Origin: a virus
IMG/VR virus record: IMGVR_UViG_3300050821_024084
Location: 37,022-101,021 of that record
Reading direction: 5' to 3' (one strand)
DNA length: 64,000 nucleotides
In this document: positions 12,932-19,641 of the stretch, piece by piece
Numbering within the stretch: position 1 is the first letter of the stretch
How the letters are laid out: each line of letters begins with the position of its first letter
Position numbers and translations under genes: made by a program
The notes under the pieces: model-generated
Seen by the model: the letters and a program-made list of their open reading frames with translations, nothing else
What the model was told of the DNA's origin: nothing
Database searches by the model: none

Positions 12932-12975
12932 AATGCCAACGGGCGAGCTGTCTTTGCTGCCGGGTTGGCGTTAGT
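12929..12975. repeat. Inverted repeat in the 260-nt intergenic region
   Basis: ACTAATGCCAAC 12929-12940 and GTTGGCGTTAGT 12964-12975 are complementary at 11 of 12 positions, and each arm is itself partly palindromic (GGCAT-4 nt-ATGCC on the left). It lies at or just after the predicted transcription start, so an operator or leader stem-loop is likely. No gene is seen in 12826-13085. Confidence 0.5.
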
Positions 12976-13042
12976 GCCAGGCCCCGGCCGCAGCGCATCT
13001 GCCCTGACCCTGCCGACAGCAGCGGAACTCCCGGGACGCAGA

Positions 13043-13067
13043 AGTTCCCGCGCAGCGCGCGGGAACT
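13043..13067 (+). promoter_or_regulatory. Leader hairpin before the LysM gene
   Basis: AGTTCCCGCGC 13043-13053 pairs perfectly with GCGCGGGAACT 13057-13067 across a 3-nt loop, ending 4 nt before the CAGGAG ribosome site. It could modulate translation or protect the mRNA 5' end. Confidence 0.5.
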
Positions 13068-13085
13068 GACCAGGAGCATCCACGG

Positions 13086-13802
13086 ATGTCGGTACTGCGT
13101 GTTTCCAGCGTGACGGCCGGCCTCGCCAGCATCCTCATGATGGCGATGGCATTCGCAAGTTCTCCGGCTCACGCAAGCGTCCGGCCACAGACTGCGGTGC
13201 ACACCACGACCCTGGACGTCCAGGGGGTGCAGCGCGACCGGACGAGCTTGTCAGCAGGTCCGCATGTGAAAATCGTCGTCAGCGGTAACACGCTGAGCGG
13301 CATCGCTGAGCAGAAGTACGGCAATCCGGCCTGCTGGCCGGGTGTCTACGATGCGAACAAGAAGACGATCGGGTCCGACCCGGACGTCATCACCGTCGGG
13401 GAGCGGCTGACCCTGCCCGCTGCCTGCGACACCACCCCGCCCGTTGAGGTGACCGCCGTCGTGAAGAAGACGGTCCCGGTGCACAGCGGCGCGACGGAGA
13501 CTGTATCTGCGGCCAGGAGCGGCAGCTTCTACGCAGACGTCCTGACCAGAAGCCAGGTCGAGGCGCTGTGGGAGGACGAGGGCGGTCCGGCCGGTGATGC
13601 GGTCGAGGCGGCGGATATCGCCTACTGCGAGTCCGGCTGGAACCGGTTCGCTTACAATCCCTCGGGAGCGACGGGCATCTGGCAGATCCTGGGCGCTGTC
13701 GCACCCGGGAACCTGACCGACCCGTACGTCAACGCCCGGAATGCAGTCGTGAAATTCGACAATGCCGGGCATTCCTTCGCGCCATGGGTGTGCAAGGCGT
13801 AA
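13086..13802 (+). CDS. Secreted LysM / transglycosylase-like protein
   Basis: 238 residues. A signal peptide runs over residues 1-30 (hydrophobic core SVTAGLASILMMAMAFA, cleavage near AHAS). A LysM-type module occupies about 60-115 (VVSGNTLSGIAEQKYGNP, then a VGERLTLP end). The C-terminal domain, about 160-238, contains IAYCESGWNRFAYNPSGATGIWQI, the signature of lysozyme-like/Rpf-type transglycosylases with the catalytic Glu in CESGW. It would act outside the membrane on peptidoglycan. It has its own promoter and terminators, looks like host secreted proteins, and may be acquired cargo. Confidence 0.85.
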   Translation: MSVLRVSSVTAGLASILMMAMAFASSPAHASVRPQTAVHTTTLDVQGVQRDRTSLSAGPHVKIVVSGNTLSGIAEQKYGNPACWPGVYDANKKTIGSDPDVITVGERLTLPAACDTTPPVEVTAVVKKTVPVHSGATETVSAARSGSFYADVLTRSQVEALWEDEGGPAGDAVEAADIAYCESGWNRFAYNPSGATGIWQILGAVAPGNLTDPYVNARNAVVKFDNAGHSFAPWVCKA

Positions 13803-13810
13803 CAGGGTTA

Positions 13811-13827
13811 CGCTCGCAGGGCGAGCG
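13811..13827 (+). terminator. Short GC hairpin after the LysM gene
   Basis: CGCTCGC 13811-13817 pairs with GCGAGCG 13821-13827 across 3 nt, 9 nt after the stop codon. No T-run. Confidence 0.5.
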
Positions 13828-13863
13828 CACCTGGTACAACTGAATACGCCGCACACCCTCGCA

Positions 13864-13888
13864 GGACCCGGTACTCTGTGCCGGGTCC
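13864..13888 (+). terminator. Second hairpin before the ParB-like gene
   Basis: GGACCCGG 13864-13871 pairs with CCGGGTCC 13881-13888. It immediately precedes the TATGCT hexamer (13894-13899), so it could terminate upstream transcription and isolate the next unit. Confidence 0.5.
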
Positions 13889-13906
13889 TGTGCTATGCTC
13901 AGGAAC

Positions 13907-14596
13907 GTGGATAAGATCGAGCGCGTGAAAATCACCCGGCTGAAGCCATTCCCGGGTAATCCCCGCCGGGGGAACACGGAGGCGATCGCCGCCTCCTTGC
14001 AAGAGCACGGCCTGTACAAGCCGCTCATCGCGCAGCGCAGCACCGGGCACGTGATGGTCGGGAACAACACGCTGGACGCCGCGCAGCAGCTCGGCTGGAC
14101 CGAGATCGACGTCATCTACAAGGACGTCGACGATGACCGGGCGCAGCGCATCATGCTGGTGGACAACAAGACCAGCGACGAGGCCGACTACGACATGGTG
14201 CTGCTGTCAGTCCTCATAGACGCGCTGGAAAATGACTACACCGGCACCGGGTACGACCCGGAAGAAGCCGAGCAGCTCATCGCCCTGCGGCATGCGCTGG
14301 CAGCCGACGGGGAAGCCGCCGATGAGCTGATCGAGCTGACCGAGGTTCCCGCGACTGGCGCGGCCTACGCCGAGACCCCGTATCAGGAAGCCGCCCGTGC
14401 CGAGCGGCAGGCCCAGCAGACCCCCCGGCAGATCGCCGGGATGCGCGAGATCTTCCTGGTGTACCCGGAAGATGAGCACCGGGAGGTCACGGAGCTGCTA
14501 GCTCAGCTCCGGGAGGCGTGGGGGGAGGACATCCGCGCGCCGCAGATGGTGCTCCGGCTGCTGCGAGAAGCTGTCGCAGCCCTGGCTGTGCGGTAA
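13907..14596 (+). CDS. ParB-like nuclease-domain protein
   Basis: The start is the GTG at 13907, 7 nt after TATGCT, consistent with a leaderless message; an ATG at 13895 in the same frame is possible. About 229 residues. The ParB/Srx fold is clear: ITRLKPFPGNPRRGN, AIAASLQEHGLYKPLI, GHVMVGNNTLDAAQQLGW and QRIMLVDNKTSDEADYD. In phages this domain accompanies DNA methyltransferases, terminases or modification enzymes. Here it heads the probable hypermodification cassette. The C-terminal third is helical and unknown. Confidence 0.85.
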   Translation: MDKIERVKITRLKPFPGNPRRGNTEAIAASLQEHGLYKPLIAQRSTGHVMVGNNTLDAAQQLGWTEIDVIYKDVDDDRAQRIMLVDNKTSDEADYDMVLLSVLIDALENDYTGTGYDPEEAEQLIALRHALAADGEAADELIELTEVPATGAAYAETPYQEAARAERQAQQTPRQIAGMREIFLVYPEDEHREVTELLAQLREAWGEDIRAPQMVLRLLREAVAALAVR

Positions 14597-14599
14597 GCT
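14594..14599 (+). promoter_or_regulatory. -10 hexamer of a leaderless gene
   Basis: TAAGCT, 7 nt before the ATG at 14607, with no ribosome site between. It overlaps the stop codon of the ParB-like gene. Confidence 0.5.
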
Positions 14600-14606
14600 G
14601 GGGACC

Positions 14607-15515
14607 ATGCAACTAGGAATGCAGGTCAGCGAGCTGTGGGACGACTACGTCCGGTTTCACCGGCTCGCTCTGGAAACTCGTGACGTGGATCCCGTCTACC
14701 CGGTGCTCCGCCGGATATGTGACACCCAGGACTGGAGCACCGAGAAACGCGTTCAGGCGGTGCTCGCGCATGTCACGTACTACGATCTCGGCTCCGCGCT
14801 GCTGGCGCTGGAGACCGGCGACTGGCGCAAGCGCCCGATGGGCACGGAGCGTCGCAATCTGTTCCCGGACGAGCAGCTGGGCAAGCACCTGATCTCGACA
14901 GAGAAGGAAGTCGTTTTCTACGGCGGATACGTGCGCTGGCTCGGGGACGATCTGTCCGGCACGGACCGTCAGGGCAACTGGCGCATCGTCACCGAGCGGC
15001 TGCTGCGCGTGCACGGCAACGGTCGATGGGCCGCGTACAAGACATGCGAGATGCTCGCGGAGATCGCGGATTTCCCGCTCGACGCCCCGGACATGGGGCA
15101 TGCCTACTCCACCGGTCCCCGGCAGGGCCTGAATCTGCTGTATCCCGCTGCGCGTCTGGTACGCGGCATGCGCCCGGACGCCATCAGCGCGCTGGACGCC
15201 TACAGTACCCGGCTGTGCGCCCGGCTGGAAGATGCGGGACTCCCGGCGCGCATCGCCCAGACCGAGACCACGCTCTGCGACTTCCACGGTCTGGTAACAG
15301 GCCGGTACTACGTCGGGCATGACATTGATCTCATGCAGAAACAGCTCCTGAAGGCGGGGGAGGCCGGGGGGGATCTGGTGGAAGCAGCCTGGCGCGCACG
15401 GCTGGCGGTACTGCCGGCGAGCTACCTGGGGGAGGTAGGCCGTCGCTGGGAGGGACCGGACCGGCTGCGCAAGCTGGCGTACCGGCGCACGGGGGAGATC
15501 CTCACGCGTGACTGA
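14607..15515 (+). CDS. Amino acid:DNA transferase-like DNA hypermodification enzyme
   Basis: 302 helical residues with VQAVLAHVTYYDLGSALLAL, a conserved GNGRWAAYKTCEMLAEI segment, APDMGHAYSTGPRQGL, and DFHGLVTGRYYVGHDID near the C-terminus. This pattern matches phage proteins annotated as amino acid:DNA transferase or alpha-glutamyl/putrescinyl-thymine pyrophosphorylase relatives (helix-hairpin-helix glycosylase-like fold), which replace an activated hydroxymethyl group on a DNA pyrimidine by an amino acid or amine. The family name is from memory and moderately certain. The neighbours (dioxygenase, kinase, amidoligase, FAD oxidoreductase) fit that pathway. Coupled to the next gene by an 8-nt overlap. 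Confidence 0.6.
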   Translation: MQLGMQVSELWDDYVRFHRLALETRDVDPVYPVLRRICDTQDWSTEKRVQAVLAHVTYYDLGSALLALETGDWRKRPMGTERRNLFPDEQLGKHLISTEKEVVFYGGYVRWLGDDLSGTDRQGNWRIVTERLLRVHGNGRWAAYKTCEMLAEIADFPLDAPDMGHAYSTGPRQGLNLLYPAARLVRGMRPDAISALDAYSTRLCARLEDAGLPARIAQTETTLCDFHGLVTGRYYVGHDIDLMQKQLLKAGEAGGDLVEAAWRARLAVLPASYLGEVGRRWEGPDRLRKLAYRRTGEILTRD

Positions 15516-16383
15516 CGGCTGGACATACGGCGTCGAGCTGGAGTGGCCGGATGTTGACGTCCGGACGGAGCTGCCGGACGAATGGGCGTGGTCAGCCACG
15601 GACTACACCGTGGTCAGTTCCGACGGCATAGCGAACGATCCTAAACGCGAGCTGATCCTGCACGGCGGGGAGCTGAACTCCCCGGTGTGCCGGTCGCCGG
15701 AAGAACTGAGCGAGCGCAGCCTGGAGCTGGCCGAGCTGCTCCGGCCGGGCCGGAACTACCGCTCCAATCTGCATATCCACCTTGCGATGCCGGAGCTGGA
15801 GAACCTGGAGCTGCTCAAGCAAGCAGCGGATTTCACCTGGCGTGAGCTGCCGCGCACGCTGGAGGTCATGGATCCGCTGCGGATGCTGCTCAACGGCCTG
15901 ACTGATACTGATGAGATTGCCGGAGCGGAGAAGCGGATGGCGCATTCTGCGCGGTCCCGGCACTACTTCACCAGCCGGACGCGTCACCTGATGCGGATGC
16001 AGGCCCGGTCGCGAGAGGAATTCCTCCGGGCGGAAGTGCCGCTGCGCAAGCGCGACGGTGCGCCGCAGTGGCAGCTCGCCCCGCGCGAGGCGGTGAACTT
16101 CCGGTCGCTGCGCAAGCACGGGACCGTGGAGTTCCGGTTCTTTGCCGGGGATGACCGGGGCCACGGCGTGCGGGCAGCGGCGAGCTTCGCGCGGGACTGG
16201 ATGCGCTGCGCCTGCGAGGACAATAAGGGCTTCGAGGTGCCGTACTGGGATGAGCTGCCGGTGCAGCTCCCGTTCGAGCTGCGGCTTGAGCGGGGCTGGG
16301 CCTGGACCAATCTCCAGCACAATTCGCGTGACACGGTTCGACAGCGCCTGGCTGATATGGGTAAGCTGGATGCATGTACGTGA
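15508..16383 (+). CDS. Amidoligase-like (COOH-NH2 ligase) protein
   Basis: GTG start overlapping the previous gene; 291 residues. The N-terminus TYGVELEWPDVD, a DGIANDP segment, GGELNSPVCRSPEEL, SNLHIHLAMPE and the C-terminal TVEFRFFAG follow the glutamine-synthetase-like amidoligase layout (GxExE for metal/ATP, ELxSP strand, a His-x-His strand and a C-terminal EFR). These ATP-dependent enzymes form amide bonds; phage versions are predicted to elaborate modified bases. The catalytic Glu and Arg positions appear present. Substrate unknown. Confidence 0.65.
   Translation: MTDGWTYGVELEWPDVDVRTELPDEWAWSATDYTVVSSDGIANDPKRELILHGGELNSPVCRSPEELSERSLELAELLRPGRNYRSNLHIHLAMPELENLELLKQAADFTWRELPRTLEVMDPLRMLLNGLTDTDEIAGAEKRMAHSARSRHYFTSRTRHLMRMQARSREEFLRAEVPLRKRDGAPQWQLAPREAVNFRSLRKHGTVEFRFFAGDDRGHGVRAAASFARDWMRCACEDNKGFEVPYWDELPVQLPFELRLERGWAWTNLQHNSRDTVRQRLADMGKLDACT
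16338..16367 (+). promoter_or_regulatory. Internal promoter for a leaderless gene
   Basis: TCGACA 16338-16343 and TAAGCT 16362-16367 with an 18-nt spacer, 6 nt before the ATG at 16374, inside the end of the amidoligase-like gene. Confidence 0.5.
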
Positions 16384-16784
16384 TGGTCGTCTGCGCCGGG
16401 AATGTCGCTCGCAGTCCTGCGCTGGCCTGCCTGCTCCAGGCGTCCCGGGCGGATCTGCGAGTGGAATCAGCTGGCGTCGGCCGCAAGGCTGTTGCCGGCC
16501 TGCGGATGAAGAAGCCGATGCGCGGGCTGCTCACGCAGGCGGGCTACGCGGAATTCGCGCAGGCGCATCGCAGTCGGCTGATAGCCGATCTGCCAGAGCG
16601 CCCGGATCTGTGTATCGCGGTCGGTGTCCCGCAGATGCGACGCCTGGAAGAGCTGCTGCCGGACGTGCCCCGGCAGGCGTGCGATCCGCTGATTCCTGAC
16701 CCGGCCTACGGAGATCAGGTCTCCTACGACCGGGCCTGGACGTGTATCCTGGAGAACGCCGCCCGGCTGGCGGTGGCCCTGTGA
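16374..16784 (+). CDS. Low-molecular-weight tyrosine phosphatase-like protein
   Basis: 136 residues. The N-terminal loop VVCAGNVARSP is the CX5RS phosphate-binding P-loop of LMW protein tyrosine phosphatases and arsenate reductases (C, then R five residues on). The C-terminal PDPAYGD supplies the usual general-acid Asp of a DP-Y segment. It would hydrolyse a phosphomonoester in the cytoplasm. Within this cassette it might act on a phosphorylated nucleotide or protein; which is not determined. Its start is 6 nt downstream of TAAGCT without a ribosome site. Confidence 0.75.
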   Translation: MYVMVVCAGNVARSPALACLLQASRADLRVESAGVGRKAVAGLRMKKPMRGLLTQAGYAEFAQAHRSRLIADLPERPDLCIAVGVPQMRRLEELLPDVPRQACDPLIPDPAYGDQVSYDRAWTCILENAARLAVAL

Positions 16785-17617
16785 AGCTTATCGTGGTGGG
16801 GGCAGGCATCGCCGGGTCGGCCCTGTGCCAGCTCGCTGAAGAGCGCGGGCACGACGTGACGCTGGTGTCGGACGGCGTGCCGGACAGCCTGGCGGCGACG
16901 GCGGTGCTGCGGCGCGGTTACCATGCGGGCAAGCCGGACCAGCTGGCGGCCCTGGACTACGCCCTGGACTGCTACCAGCGGTGGGGGGTGCCGGTGCGCC
17001 GGGGCGGGCTAGGGCAGAGCTACCGGCGGCTCGGGGATGAGCCGGTGGCAGATGAGGACTGGCTCCTGCTGGACCCCGCCGCTCCGCTGGCGGAACCCGA
17101 CGTGCGCGCTGAGATCCTGACGGTGAAGAACGGGACGGCGTGGCTCGGGGCGGGCCGGTCGCTGGAAGGCGATGCTGTTGTTGTCGCAACCGGTGCCCGG
17201 GAGGGCAATCTCCAGGCGACAGGGAGCGTCACCTGGGGCGTCACCCTGGTGCACAGCCATCCGGAGGCGCTGCGCGACGAGCAGATCCGCATCTACCAGT
17301 GGGCCCCGTACCGGACGATCGTCGCCGGGGTAGTGAACGGGGAAGCCCGGGTGGGCTCGTCATCGGCCCGGAGCCCGGATGCGGCCCGGAACCAGATGAC
17401 CAAGATGCTGGAGAAAGCCTGGGGTCTGGGCTGGCTGACCACGCGAAAAAGCTGGGGCGAGGTGCTGGGCGCGCGACTGAAGACCGAGCAGCTGTCCTGG
17501 CGGGATCCTGAGGACGGGGCCTGGCGGCTGGCCGGGTTCCACCGGACCGGCTATGCGCTAGCTCCGGCTGCGGCACGTGATCTGCTGAGCGAGATCGAGT
17601 TGACGGTCAGCGGGTAA
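16781..17617 (+). CDS. FAD-dependent oxidoreductase (DAO family)
   Basis: GTG start at 16781 overlapping the previous stop; 278 residues. The N-terminus VKLIVVGAGIAGSALCQLAEERG is a classic dinucleotide-binding GxGxxG motif. VVVATGARE is the ATG motif, and the C-terminal GFHRTGYALAPAAARDL matches the FAD-closing end of D-amino-acid-oxidase-type enzymes. It probably oxidises an amine or amino acid. In phage hypermodification operons such enzymes are thought to act on an amino acid attached to the base. Alternative: free amino-acid oxidation, notable given the racemase at the left end. Confidence 0.75.
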   Translation: MKLIVVGAGIAGSALCQLAEERGHDVTLVSDGVPDSLAATAVLRRGYHAGKPDQLAALDYALDCYQRWGVPVRRGGLGQSYRRLGDEPVADEDWLLLDPAAPLAEPDVRAEILTVKNGTAWLGAGRSLEGDAVVVATGAREGNLQATGSVTWGVTLVHSHPEALRDEQIRIYQWAPYRTIVAGVVNGEARVGSSSARSPDAARNQMTKMLEKAWGLGWLTTRKSWGEVLGARLKTEQLSWRDPEDGAWRLAGFHRTGYALAPAAARDLLSEIELTVSG

Positions 17618-17628
17618 TCTGCTAGTCT
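17600..17628 (+). promoter_or_regulatory. Strong promoter for a leaderless gene
   Basis: TTGACG 17600-17605 and TAGTCT 17623-17628 with a 17-nt spacer, 7 nt before the GTG at 17636. One of the best -35/-10 pairs in the window. Confidence 0.65.
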
Positions 17629-17635
17629 CGGGTAT

Positions 17636-18223
17636 GTGTACCTGGTATACCTGACGGGAGCGCCTGCGACCGGGAAATCCTCGCTGATGGCCCGGCTGAC
17701 GAACGGTCTCACGCGCGTGCCGCAGCTGGCAGACGGCGTGGTTCCGTACGAGGAGCTGCTGGCTCCTGACGGGCGGATGACCGGTGTGGAGCTCGGCAAG
17801 CGCCGGGAGCGATTCTCCGGCACGGACGCGATGGCGTACAGCATCATGCCGAAGGTCTGCGCCTGGGTGGAGCGCTCCATGCGCGAGCTGATGCTGGGCG
17901 AGGGCGATCGCCTGTCCAGCATGAAGTTCCTGACTGCTGCTGAGAAGGCGGGCTACGAGATACATCTCGTGCATCTGAGTGCCCGGCAGTCCGTGCTGGA
18001 CGAGCGCTGCGAGGCACGAGGAAGCCGCCAGTCCCGGCACTGGCGCATCGGGCGCGTCACGATGGCTGTCCGCCTGGCGGCTCACGCAGAAGCTGCCGGG
18101 CACACGGTGCACACGCTGGATGCCGAGCGCCCGCTTGATGAGCTGGTGCGTGAGATGCGGGAGCAGATGCCGTTCCTGCTGGAACTGGGGAACGCCGATG
18201 ATCCGGTTGCGACTCGCCACTAG
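17636..18223 (+). CDS. P-loop kinase, candidate hydroxymethyl-pyrimidine DNA kinase
   Basis: 195 residues beginning VYLVYLTGAPATGKSSL, a Walker A motif (GAPATGKS) at residues 8-15. A DAMAYS segment and EIHLVHLSARQSVLDERCEARG follow, with an arginine-rich lid (RGSRQSRHWRIGR) typical of small nucleotide or polynucleotide kinases. Phage hypermodification pathways use a P-loop kinase to phosphorylate 5-hydroxymethyl-pyrimidines in DNA before substitution; its position next to a TET/JBP-like dioxygenase supports that role. The GTG start follows TAGTCT by 7 nt. Confidence 0.75.
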   Translation: MYLVYLTGAPATGKSSLMARLTNGLTRVPQLADGVVPYEELLAPDGRMTGVELGKRRERFSGTDAMAYSIMPKVCAWVERSMRELMLGEGDRLSSMKFLTAAEKAGYEIHLVHLSARQSVLDERCEARGSRQSRHWRIGRVTMAVRLAAHAEAAGHTVHTLDAERPLDELVREMREQMPFLLELGNADDPVATRH

Positions 18224-19508
18224 AGTAGCAGATCGCGTTATCAAGGAAAAGCTCGAAGGCTATACCCTAGGTGAGCAGGACTATGACGTCCTGGTGCGCG
18301 GGAAGGCGCTCGTGCGGATGCCGGACGGACGTCCGCTGCTGTGCTATCTGCCGGGCGTCCTGAAAGAGACCCAGGAGCGCGAGGGCGTCTACGATATTCT
18401 GCATCCGCTGTACACGCACATGACCAACAACCGGGGCGCGGCCAGCGGGACGCGGAGGATCGTCCGGGGGTCCGGCGAGAAGACCGGCAAGCGCAGCGAT
18501 GCGATGTCGGTGGCCTCGCCGTTCATCGGGGCGGCAGATCCCGGCGGGATCTACCGGTACTGCCGTCTGACAGAATGGACTGGCAGTCATCTCCCGCAGT
18601 GGGAGGCACTGCATCCGTATCTCCGGGAGATCGCGCATCACTTCGAGCAGCAGATCCCGGATCGGCATGCCGTCCAGATGGAGTACGTGCAGCGCACCGA
18701 CCACGCCTGGGTCGTGCCGGGAACGCCGTTCACCACTATCACCGTCAACAACTCGTTCGCGACGGGCGTGCACAAGGACGCCGGGGATCTGGAGACGGGG
18801 TTCTCCGCGCTGTCCTGCCTGCGTCAGGGCGACTACGAGGGCGGCGTCCTGGTGTTTCCCGCGTATCGCATCGGGGTAGACATGCAGGACGGGGATCTGC
18901 TGCTGATGGACGCGCATCAGTGGCACGGCAACACCCGCATGATGTGCGGCTGCGGGGAGCCTATCCAGCGGCGGTTCTGCGAGACGTGCGGGGCTGAGCG
19001 GATCAGCGTGGTGTGCTATTACCGGACTAAGATAGCCGACTGCGGCACCCCGGAAGAGGAACTGGAACGCGCCGTGACGGACACGGAGCGCCGGTCAGGA
19101 CTAGGAGACGAGCTTGATGAGCGGGACACGAACTCAGACCCTGCAAGTGGACTCCCGGGCGCTCCAGCGGTACGTGCAGGGGATGACCTACCAGCAGATA
19201 GCGGACGCGGAGCAGTGCTCCGAGCAGACAGCTCACATCCGGGTCCGCCGGGCGATCCGGAACCAGTACCGGCTGGAAGCCGACGAGCTCCGCGTCGTCG
19301 CGGACGAGCAGCTCAGCTTCCTGACCCGGCAGCTGACCGCGCTGATCCACAAGAAGTCCTACAAGATAGCGCCCAACGGGAAGATCGCCGTTCACCCGGA
19401 GACCGGGGAGCCGCTGGAGGACTACAGCGAGCAGCGGATGACCGCGCTGGCGCTGCTCAAGGTGGGCGAGTCCCGGCGCAAGCTGCTCGGACTCGACCAG
19501 CCAGTTAA
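18198..19508 (+). CDS. TET/JBP-like Fe(II)/2-oxoglutarate dioxygenase with overlapping 3' extension
   Basis: Starts at the ATG at 18198, 26 nt inside the kinase gene. The catalytic core is clear: FTTITVNNSFATGVHKDAGD supplies the HxD iron ligands, DGDLLLMDAHQWHGNT the distal His, and ERISVVCYYRTK the 2-oxoglutarate-binding Arg. These enzymes hydroxylate the methyl of T or 5mC in DNA. A Cys-rich insert (CGCGEPIQRRFCETCGAER) suggests a zinc knuckle. The domain ends near 19100, but the frame stays open to 19508, overlapping the small terminase by 392 nt. The extra 135 residues are Pro/Arg/Ala-rich, as expected of an out-of-frame reading. The true protein may end earlier through an undetected frameshift. 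Confidence 0.75.
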   Translation: MIRLRLATRVADRVIKEKLEGYTLGEQDYDVLVRGKALVRMPDGRPLLCYLPGVLKETQEREGVYDILHPLYTHMTNNRGAASGTRRIVRGSGEKTGKRSDAMSVASPFIGAADPGGIYRYCRLTEWTGSHLPQWEALHPYLREIAHHFEQQIPDRHAVQMEYVQRTDHAWVVPGTPFTTITVNNSFATGVHKDAGDLETGFSALSCLRQGDYEGGVLVFPAYRIGVDMQDGDLLLMDAHQWHGNTRMMCGCGEPIQRRFCETCGAERISVVCYYRTKIADCGTPEEELERAVTDTERRSGLGDELDERDTNSDPASGLPGAPAVRAGDDLPADSGRGAVLRADSSHPGPPGDPEPVPAGSRRAPRRRGRAAQLPDPAADRADPQEVLQDSAQREDRRSPGDRGAAGGLQRAADDRAGAAQGGRVPAQAARTRPAS

Positions 19509-19641
19509 GCACCGGGTGGAGATCACCGACAAGATGGACTCCGAGATCGAGCGCCTGGCGCAGGATCTCGCTGCGAACGGCGCAGGCGAGCCGGTGCTGC
19601 CGGAGCTACCTGCCGGGGTGACGTCCGGTGACGGAGACTGA
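19117..19641 (+). CDS. Terminase small subunit
   Basis: ATG at 19117 after AGGAG (about 9 nt upstream); 174 residues. The N-terminal MTYQQIADAEQCSEQTAHIRVRRAI is a helix-turn-helix for recognising the packaging site, followed by a long helical oligomerisation region with LALLKVGESRRKLLGLDQP, which is typical of actinophage small terminases. The gene overlaps the large subunit by 14 nt. The N-terminal 130 codons are overlapped in another frame by the dioxygenase ORF. Confidence 0.8.
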   Translation: MSGTRTQTLQVDSRALQRYVQGMTYQQIADAEQCSEQTAHIRVRRAIRNQYRLEADELRVVADEQLSFLTRQLTALIHKKSYKIAPNGKIAVHPETGEPLEDYSEQRMTALALLKVGESRRKLLGLDQPVKHRVEITDKMDSEIERLAQDLAANGAGEPVLPELPAGVTSGDGD

